33,303 nucleotides of DNA, taken from Aureococcus anophagefferens (lineage: Eukaryota > Sar > Pelagophyceae > Pelagomonadales > Pelagomonadaceae). Positions within the stretch are counted from its first letter, which is position 1; every line of letters starts with the position of its first letter. The stretch spans positions 1,275,778 to 1,309,080 of the forward strand of contig NW_008705570.1 of assembly GCF_000186865.1 (NCBI RefSeq). Direction: 5' to 3'. A model generated the notes under the pieces. That model was not told the DNA's origin and searched no databases. It was given only the letters and a program-made list of their open reading frames with translations. Shown here piece after piece: positions 27,096 through 33,303 of the stretch. A program made the position numbers and the translations under genes.

Positions 27096-28051
27096 ATGGA
27101 TCTTCGGATGCTCCTCGGCTTGGCCGTGCGCGCGGCGGCGCTCTCCGCGCCGACGTCGCTCGCCGCCTCGAGCGACCCGCCGTCGTCGTCGTCCCGGGCT
27201 TTCTCTACGGGTCCGAGGACTTTGTCGGCCTCGCCGAGGCCCTGCGGCGCCGCGGCGTCGACGCCACCGTGGCGCCCATCGCCTGGTGGCACTGGATCCC
27301 GTGCCTCGGCGGGCGCTCGGTCCGCCCGATCCTCGAGCGCATCCAGTGCGCCGTGGACTACGCGTCGTCCGCGGACGTCGTCGCCGTCGAGGCGCCCGCG
27401 CCGGCCTACACGCCGCTCGACCTCTGGCGCGACTTCCGCCAAACGCCCGGCGGCGTCATGGCCGTCGGCGGCTCGGCGGACCCCGACGAGTTCCCCGACG
27501 TCGCGCCCTGCGGCGGCTTCGGCGACGCGCCGCCGCCGCGGCGGGCCTGCGCCATCGTCGGCCACAGCGCCTCCGGGTGGATCAGCCGCATCTTCCTGTC
27601 CTCCCGAACCTACGGCGGCAAGGCCTACGGCGGCTCCGGCGGCCGCGTGTCCAAGCTCGTCACCCTAGGCAGCCCCCACGCCGCGTCCGAGGGCGTGGCC
27701 TTCGCGAACGTCGCGTGGGCGAACCGGGAGGCGGCGCCCGTGCCGGCGCTCGCCGTCGCCGGCGGCGGCTTCGGCGGCGCGACCGCGGAGAGCTTCACGA
27801 CGGACTCCTACGCCTTCTGCGGCGCGCCCGACGCCGAGACCTGCGACGGCGACGGCGTCACGCCCGTGGCGTCCGCGCTCGACCTCCCGGGCGCGGAGAC
27901 GCTCCTATTGGAGGGGGCGACGCTCCACGCGCCGCAGTTCCCGCGGTGGCTCGCGCCCCAGCTCCACGACGCGGGGGTCGCGGGCGGCACGCCCTGGTTC
28001 GGCGACGACGCGCGGCTCGACGCGTGGGCGCCCTTCCTAACCGACGCCTAG
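27096..28051 (+). CDS. Lipase-like alpha/beta hydrolase (N terminus needs a short intron or correction)
   Basis: The main frame (27173-28051) opens at PAVVVVPGFLYGSEDFVGLA, the usual first strand and oxyanion loop of alpha/beta hydrolases, but has no ATG of its own. The nearest ATG (27096, MDLRMLLGLAVRAAALSAPT) is in another frame. A 47-nt GT...AG intron at 27126-27172 (GTGCGC donor as in actin, weak GAG acceptor) would join them in phase 0, giving 302 residues. A one-base error is the alternative and would keep the signal peptide. Catalytic elements: nucleophile in GHSASG, then LVTLGSPHA; acid in CDGDGVTPVASAL; histidine in LEGATLHAPQFPRW. This is the lipase triad pattern. Substrate unknown. 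Convergent with the next minus-strand gene. Confidence 0.8.
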
Positions 28052-28146
28052 GCGACGACCGCGCGAATGTCCGACTGCCGCCATGGTAAAAGCTGCACAG
28101 CAGACGCCCCGTAGACTTCGCGCGCGCCTCGGTCGAGGGCGGGGCC

Positions 28147-28863
28147 CTAGAACGCCTCGGCGAACATGATCGCCGCGGCGCCGATGAGGTAGTGGAAGAT
28201 GTTCTCCTTGCGGACGCCGAGGAGGCACGCGTGGCGGTCCGGGCCGATGGGCACCGCGGCGATCACGAAGGTCGCGATGGCCGCCAGGGTCAGCTTGTCC
28301 TCGGCGGCGTGGGCCGCGCCGGCGACGGGGACGACGAAGGCGCCGACGTTGAAGAGGATCTTCAGGACCTCGTCGGCGGCCTCGGGCGCGCTGCGCCTCG
28401 CGGAGCAGACGGCCGAGCAGAACACGGCGAAGGAGAAGGCGTCGGGCACGAAGGGCGCGGCGGCGGCCCACGTCGAGGCGAAGTGGAAGCCGACGAGCGG
28501 CAGGCCGAGGTAGGCCGCGAGGTCCGCGAGGTCGCCGTTCGCTTGCGCGAAGAACTTCTCGCTGTAGCCGAAGCGGAGCACGCCGACGAGCGACGCGGCG
28601 ACGACGAGCCCAAATCCCGCCGCGGCCTGGACCGCGCCGGCCTCGTAGGCCCGGTAGCTCGCGTAGGCGTGGGCCGTGGCGCTGAACAAGTCAGAAAGGG
28701 CCACCGTGGGGTACAAGCCGTCGCGGCCCGTCGTCCAGGGCTTCGCGGGCTCGTCGGCGTCGGCGGTCTTCTTGCCGGTCTTGAAGAGCTTCTTCGGCGT
28801 CGTCTTCTTCTTCGTGGGGTTCGCCTCGGCTTCCGCCTTCCTCGCGGAGCGCGTTTGCACCAT
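28147..28863 (-). CDS. Multi-pass membrane protein with basic N terminus, unknown family
   Basis: 238 residues from ATG 28863-28861 (MVQTRSARKAEAEANPTKKK). The frame runs on upstream but there opposes the neighbouring gene. After the Lys-rich N terminus come about five or six hydrophobic helices: AGAVQAAAGFGLVVAASLVGV, ADLAAYLGLPLVGFHFA, PDAFSFAVFCSAVC, ILFNVGAFVVPVAGA, TLAAIATFVIAAVPIG, IFHYLIGAAAIMFAEAF. The close packing of charged residues (VLRFGYSEKFFAQ, GVRKENIFH) at helix ends looks like a conserved small integral membrane protein, but I do not recognise the family. Its start codon and that of the transporter-side frame share the palindrome CATG. Confidence 0.68.
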   Translation of the reverse strand: MVQTRSARKAEAEANPTKKKTTPKKLFKTGKKTADADEPAKPWTTGRDGLYPTVALSDLFSATAHAYASYRAYEAGAVQAAAGFGLVVAASLVGVLRFGYSEKFFAQANGDLADLAAYLGLPLVGFHFASTWAAAAPFVPDAFSFAVFCSAVCSARRSAPEAADEVLKILFNVGAFVVPVAGAAHAAEDKLTLAAIATFVIAAVPIGPDRHACLLGVRKENIFHYLIGAAAIMFAEAF

Positions 28864-28969
28864 GTCGTTTGAACTGTCTTCGGGTGTTCTCGCGAGCGAA
28901 GCGCGCCGACGCAACGGGATCGAGCAGTCCAACGTCGACCTACACCTCCGTGGACATGGCGTACGCGAA

Positions 28970-30828
28970 ATGCTTGAAATGATGGGATCCGAGGCGAAGA
29001 TGGAGGAGCAGGCGTTGCTGTCGGACGCGGACAGGGCCGCCGAGGTCGCGAGCCTCAAGGCCGCCGAGGCGGCGAACCTCGCCACGGCCAAGGCGCTCTA
29101 CGAGCAGCAGAAGATGGAGGGCGACGAGAAGGAGGCTAGGGGCCGCGCCGAGTCGGCCGAGCTCCTCGACCCCTTCGCGCTGGGCACGGTGGCCATGCTC
29201 GTCGGCGCCTTCGTGGACAACGTCTGCAGCGCGCTCTACGACGTGCCGTTGAAGTATTATCTGTACGACGATTTGGGCGTGAGCGTGAGAGCGTACTACG
29301 TGCTGTCGGCGTGCACGTCCATCCCGAGCTCGCTGCTGCCCTTCTTCGGGCTGCTGGCTTTAGTCCCCATCCGGGGCTGCCACCACAAGTTCTACTGGAT
29401 GCTGGGCTACGCGCTGAGCTGCGCGTGCTACCTGGTTTTGGGCACGTCGTCGGGCAGCCCGTCGTTCTCCGCGATCGTCTGGTGGCTCACGTGCGCGGCC
29501 GTGGGCTCGTCGCTGCGGTCGACGATGCTCGCGATGATGATGGTGGAGCGCACGCGCCACGAGACGCTGGCGAACCGCGGGTTGTTCTCGTTGTATTTGG
29601 CGTCGGCCAGGGCAGGACAAGAGAGCGAAATTCCCAACTTCAAAGCCTCATATCTCGGCCGTTTTCCACTCGTTTCGGCTGATTTTTGGACGAGCGATCA
29701 TCTCTCGGAACGCTCTCAAAGCGTGGATGCGTTTTCCGGAACGCGCGCGCGCGGAACACTCACGTTGAAGCGACGTTGAATCACCCTTATCCTGCCCAGG
29801 CGTCGGCGTCGTACTGCGGCGCGTTCGTAGGGCAGGCGCTCGCGTCCGTGCTCTACGAGAACGAGCTCGGTCTGGGCTCCTGGGGCGGTTTCACGATCTC
29901 GCAGATCTTCGTGATCTGCGGCGTGGCGCCGCTCGTTGTCGTCGTCCCGCTCGCGTGCTTCCTGAAGGAGGTGCCGTCGATCGCGGCGCGGAGCACCAAG
30001 TCCGTCGCGGCGCGGGCCAGGTTCGAGTTCGTCGCCATCTGGGAGACGCTCCAGGACAAGCGCATCGGCTGCATCCTGAGCTTCGGCCTCGCGCTCTACC
30101 TTTTGACGGTCACGAACGCGGCGCACTCGTACCTGCTGCTCGACGGCTGCGACATCTCCGAGCCGGAGTACTGCTGGCTGAAGATCGTCCAGGACATGAC
30201 GCTCTGGGGGGTCATCGTCTTCTACCGCCAGTACCTCTTCGAGATCGACCTCCACACGCTGTTCGTCGGCGCGTACGTCGTCAGGACGCTCGCGAAGCTC
30301 AACGACTGCGTCGCCGTCGTCGCCGGCGGCGCGAACAGCGCCCTGCCCTGCCTCTTCTGGGTCGGCGGCGACGACGTCACCTATGACTCTTGCGACGTCG
30401 TCGCCGCGGAGGTGCTCACGCTCGCGCTGTTGCTCGCGCTAGCGAAGCGGAGCGCGCGCGACGCGTCGGAGCGGTCCGCGTCCATGTCCTACCTCGCCAT
30501 CGCGTCGATCCTGAACGTGGCGTCGTCGATCTCCGACATTATTGATATTTACCTCGAGGACATCTGGGACGTGAACACGGACAAGCTCGAGGCGCACGAC
30601 TACGGCGGCTACTGGCGCCTCGAGCTGCTCACGGCCCTCGTGCCGCTGGCCGTGCTCGGCTTTTTGCCGTTGCTGCCTAGGACGCGCGAGGCCGCGGCGA
30701 CCAAGGAGGACGGGTGGTTCGCGCCGTGGAAGGACGCGGGCCACGGCAGGACCGCGGCGTTCCTCTTCGTCGCCTTCTGGGTACTCGGCGACGTCTACGT
30801 CTTCGTCTACTCCATCGAGACGGCGTAG
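28970..30828 (+). CDS. BT1-like (folate-biopterin transporter family) membrane protein, interrupted by an introner
   Basis: Exons 28970-29599 and 29800-30828; 552 residues. The frame is open upstream to ATG 28862, which would add 36 residues, but that start coincides with the divergent gene's start, and MLEMMGSEAKMEEQALL gives a normal beginning. After a charged helix (EVASLKAAEAANLATAKALY) about eleven hydrophobic segments follow in the manner of a major-facilitator protein. The first segments (FALGTVAMLVGAFVDNVCSA, then DVPLKYYLYDDLGVS) and the later VPSIAARS...IWETLQDKRIGCIL segment look like BT1 transporters, which move folates, pterins or related compounds. This is family-level recognition by eye. 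The 200-nt intron has a GC donor and must be removed: the unspliced frame stops at 29779. Confidence 0.8.
29608..29799 (+). mobile_element. Introner element, copy 2 (192 bp; forms intron 29600-29799)
   Basis: Target duplication gcgtcggc at 29600-29607 and 29800-29807. The element starts CAGGGCAGGACAAGAG and ends CTTATCCTGCCCAG. Its inverted repeats match at 13 of 16 positions: the left end resembles copy 1 at several sites, the right end copies 3 and 4. The intron is GC...AG, phase 0, because the duplication begins GC. Same orientation as copy 1 relative to the host gene. Confidence 0.95.
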
Positions 30829-31091
30829 CGTAAGAGTGTGGTGCTCTCCGCGGGGCTTGGGAGCACGTGTGGATGCGGTGCGGGATGGCATGCAAGGTCA
30901 TGCAGTCGTGCTGTTGCCAGTGTTGGCGAGCGGCGGCCCGGGCGCTCTAGGCTCTGACTGACGAGTCGCCACAAAGCCGTTCGACGGGCGACGGCGACGG
31001 CGCCGGACACGCTCGAGGAGTGAGTCGACTTCTTCCGCGACCCGGACGAGTTCTACAACGCGACGGTGTCGGCGCTCCTCCGATAAGCGCG
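30829..31091. other. Intergenic stretch with a coding-like remnant
   Basis: 263 bp between same-strand genes. A 20-codon frame at 31024-31086 (VDFFRDPDEFYNATVSALLR) lies between a TGA (31021-31023) and a TAA (31084-31086). It has the look of a protein C terminus but cannot start here. It may be a decayed gene fragment; otherwise I see nothing. Confidence 0.3.
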
Positions 31092-33303
31092 ATGAGCTCG
31101 TCTCCCATCGTCGAGGTGGGCGACGCCGACCCCCTCGCGGGCACGCACGCCGCCGCCGCCGAGGCGTCGTCGAGGAAGCCGTCCCGCTTCACGCTCAAGA
31201 AGCGGCCGGCGCCCGAGGCCCTCCACCGCCAGACTCTGCGGGCGCTCCTCGCCGCGTCGCCGGCGACCTTCGACGCGACGTTCACGGAAAGGCGCCTCGG
31301 CTTCGCCCAGGGCAGGAAAAGGGTGATTCAACGTCGCTTCAACGTGAGTGTTCCGCGCGCGCGCGTTTCGGAAACAGCACCCACGCTTCGAGAGCGCTCC
31401 GAGAGATGATCGCTCGTCCAAAAATCAGCCGAAACGAGCGGAAAACGACCGAGATAGGAGCCTTTGAAGTTGGGAATTTCGCACCCTTTTCCTGCCCAGG
31501 CTTCGCCGTCGTCCTCGCGCGCTACGCGTCGAGCGGCCGCGCCTTCGTGCGCGTCACGTCGACGACGCCCGGCGTCTGCGAGGCGAGCGTCAAGCCGACG
31601 GACGAGCTCGCGGCCGTCGACGGCGAGCCCGTGCTGTCGCCGGACGGCGCGTCGCTGGCGGCGCTCATCGGCGGCATCCTGAGCGGTCCCCGGCCCCTGA
31701 CCTTCACCTTCGCCGGCGGCGCGCGGCGGGTCGCAGCGTACGACGCGCAGGAGCGGAAGCGGTCCAGCGAGGGCGCGGACGACGCGCGCGCGCGGTCCTG
31801 CCGCGAGGCCTGCGGCCGCGCGGAGGCGTTGCTCGAGGAGTGCCGCGAGTGGAGCCGGGGCGGCGGCGGCGACGCCCACCTCGCGGCCGCCGCGGGCAGG
31901 TGCGCCGCGGAAGCCGACGCGGCGGAGGCGACGGCGGGCGACCACGGCCCCGCGCGCGCCTGGGCCGACAGGGCGCGGAACGCAGCGACGCGCGCGGCGA
32001 CGCTCAGCCTATTGCGCGCGGGCGACGCCGGCGCGCTCGTCGACGCGTGCAAGCGCGGCGCGCGCGACGCCAAGGCCGCGCGCCGCGCCGCGGAGCAGAT
32101 CGACAACCTCGACGGCCCCCTGCTCGTCGCCGCCGTCGAGGCCCGGTGCGCCAGCGCGGCGTGCCACGCGGGCGCGGCGGGCGACGCCGCCGCGGCGCTC
32201 CTGGCGCGCGCCGCGGCGCGGATCCCCGCCGCGGACCGCGGCGACGTGCCCCCGGGGTCGAAGGCGACGTTGTGCGGCGTCGACGACCTCGACGGCGTCG
32301 CGGCTGTCGTCGAAAGCTACAGTCCCGAAAGCGACCGCTACGAGCTCCGCGCGGGCGACGGCGCCGTCTACGCCGTGCGCCGGAACAAGTTCGCGCTCGA
32401 GGACGCCGGCGGCGCGGACGCCGCGCGCGGCGCGCGGCTCGCGCGTTTGGCGGCCGCGAATCACGCGCGCGTGAGCGAGCTCCTCGCGCGCGCGCGGAGC
32501 CGCAAGCGGCGGCCCCGGGCGCGCGAGGTCGCCGAGGAGGTGTCGCTCGAGGAGCGGCGCGCGGACTCGCCGACGTACGCGCGGTTCCAGACGGACGACC
32601 TGCGGAACTCCGAGCCGCTCTCGTACAACTCGCTCATGTCCCTCGACGACGACGAGAAGGACGCGGCGGAGGAGACACGCAAAGACTCGCTCATGTCTTT
32701 GGACGACTCGAAGTCGGGCCGCGCGCCGTCGCCGTGGTCCGTCTACGAGGCCGCGTTCGTCCCAGGGCAGGAAAAGGGTGATTCAACGTCGCTTCAACGT
32801 GAGTGTTCCGTGCGTGCGCGTTTCGGAAACAGCACCCACGCTTCGAGAGCGCTCCGAGAGATGATCGCTCGTCCAAAAATCAGCCGAAACGAGCGGAAAA
32901 CGACCGAGATAGGAGCCTTTGAAGTTGGGAATTTCGCACCCTTTTCCTGCCCAGGTTCGTGCGGCGCGAGGTCGCCGCGGGGCGCCTCACGGACGCGAGC
33001 CTCGAGGACATGCTCGAGCCGGAGGACGCCGACGCGCCGCCGCCGCTCCCGCCGGCGCCGCTCCTCGTCGAGGAGGAGGAGGCGGAGCTGCTGCGGGAGC
33101 CGCTGATGTCGCCGGGGGTTCCGGCGCCGACGCGGATCCGGGAGGAGGCGGAGGCGGCGCCGCCGGCGCCGGCCGAGGAGCCGCCGACGCCGCCGGCGAC
33201 GCGGAGCCGGCCGTCGTCGCCGCGGACGCCGCCGGCGACGCGGAGCCGGCCGTCGTCGCCGCCCGCCGAGGCGGCGCCGGAGCCCCCGGCGCGGGAGCCG
33301 TCG
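31092..33303 (+). CDS. PDZ-like domain protein with two introners, open at the window edge
   Basis: Exons 31092-31299, 31500-32754 and 32955 to beyond 33303; 604 codons are visible in one frame after splicing. ATG 31092 (MSSSPIVEVGDADPLAGTH) is the first ATG of the frame. Residues about 60-150 form a PDZ-like fold: RLGFAVVLARYASSGRAFVR, then VKPTDELAAVDGEPV, then LTFTFAGG, with the carboxylate-binding loop reading L-G-F. Intron 1 cuts the L-G-F-A segment. A helical Ala/Arg-rich middle, a small barrel-like part (VESYSPESDRYELRAGDG) and repeated SLMSLDD motifs follow. The Pro-rich end continues past the window. Function unknown; a scaffold role is plausible from PDZ. Phases are 1 (intron 1) and 2 (intron 2). 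Without splicing the frame breaks in both places. Confidence 0.8.
31308..31499 (-). mobile_element. Introner element, copy 3 (192 bp; forms intron 31300-31499)
   Basis: Target duplication gcttcgcc at 31300-31307 and 31500-31507. Perfect 16-bp inverted repeats GGGCAGGAAAAGGGTG. The body is the reverse complement of copies 1 and 2, about 16 differences from copy 2 (hand count). The intron is GC...AG, phase 1, and interrupts the PDZ-like domain. Confidence 0.95.
32763..32954 (-). mobile_element. Introner element, copy 4 (192 bp; forms intron 32755-32954)
   Basis: Left duplication gttcgtcc at 32755-32762, right gttcgtgc at 32955-32962 (one mismatch). It differs from copy 3 at only two positions, both in the short CG-alternating tract. 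The intron is GT...AG, phase 2. Same orientation as copy 3. Confidence 0.95.
33186..33263 (+). repeat. 39-bp coding tandem duplication
   Basis: The unit starting gacgccgccggcgacgcgga occurs at 33186-33224 and 33225-33263. It encodes a 13-residue repeat (TPPATRSRPSSPR type) in the Pro/Ser/Arg-rich tail of the PDZ-like protein. Confidence 0.85.

Noticed and set aside
15415..32876. Short ORFs beginning inside the introners (MDERSSLG..., MIARPKIS... types)
   Set aside because: They are translations of the repeated element itself and are interrupted or spliced out. They should not be counted as proteins or as an element-encoded transposase.
1..33303. tRNA, rRNA, riboswitch or other structured RNA genes
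   Set aside because: No cloverleaf-like or conserved RNA signature was recognised by eye on either strand. A covariance-model scan was not possible.

Overview
The window is nuclear DNA of a GC-rich eukaryotic alga, most likely a stramenopile of the pelagophyte type (Aureococcus-like). The evidence is a compact genome with strong G/C third-position bias, an ISWI remodeller, actin, BUD31, a CLASP-type protein, an anoctamin, a BT1-type transporter, and a TauE/SafE protein with a complex-plastid style leader (cleavage before F-V-A-P). The strongest evidence is a family of 192-bp intron-forming mobile elements. Introner elements of this design, with inverted repeats and 8-bp target duplications, are known from Aureococcus anophagefferens. 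The species call is an inference.

Layout. 1-318 (-): start of an RsmE-like rRNA methyltransferase. 773-4006 (+): ISWI ATPase. 4073-4312 (-): small membrane protein. 4534-5481 (+): PX-like protein with a C-terminal helix. 5542-6591 (-): secreted or organellar methyltransferase-like protein. 6976-7542 (+): J-domain protein behind a 30-bp tandem repeat. 7545-8138, 8135-8380 and 8609-9943 (-): two unknowns and a CRAL-TRIO protein. 10219-11157 (+): Rossmann epimerase-like protein. 11175-12260 (-): TauE/SafE transporter. 12483-13262 (+): prolyl-4-hydroxylase-like oxygenase. 13271-13996 (-): BUD31/G10. 14327-16167 (+): TOG + CAP-Gly protein. 16197-17351 (-): beta-sandwich protein of unknown role. 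17618-18337 (+): SHOCT membrane protein. 18525-21812 (+): Tudor-like/EF-hand protein. 22217-23411 (+): actin. 23636-24362 (+): CCHC zinc-knuckle protein. 24373-26995 (-): anoctamin. 27096-28051 (+): lipase. 28147-28863 (-): membrane protein. 28970-30828 (+): BT1-like transporter. 31092-33303 (+): PDZ-containing protein, open at the window edge. Strands alternate almost perfectly, and convergent stop codons lie only 2 to 95 bp apart.

The main find is four copies of one element at 15337-15528, 29608-29799, 31308-31499 and 32763-32954. Each is exactly 192 bp and lies inside a coding exon. Each is flanked by an 8-bp direct repeat (one copy has a single mismatch). Each makes a 200-nt intron: the donor (GT or GC) is the first dinucleotide of the left target duplication and the acceptor AG is the last dinucleotide of the element. 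Splicing therefore restores the pre-insertion reading frame exactly, and it does so in both element orientations. The terminal inverted repeats co-vary between copies and read as a polypyrimidine tract plus AG from either end.

Other points are two apparent single-base frameshifts within 1.5 kb (zinc-knuckle and anoctamin genes), a BUD31 lacking several family cysteines, a CLASP-like/CAP-Gly fusion, and a divergent gene pair that could start from a single CATG palindrome. I saw no tRNA, rRNA, CRISPR array or autonomous transposase gene.
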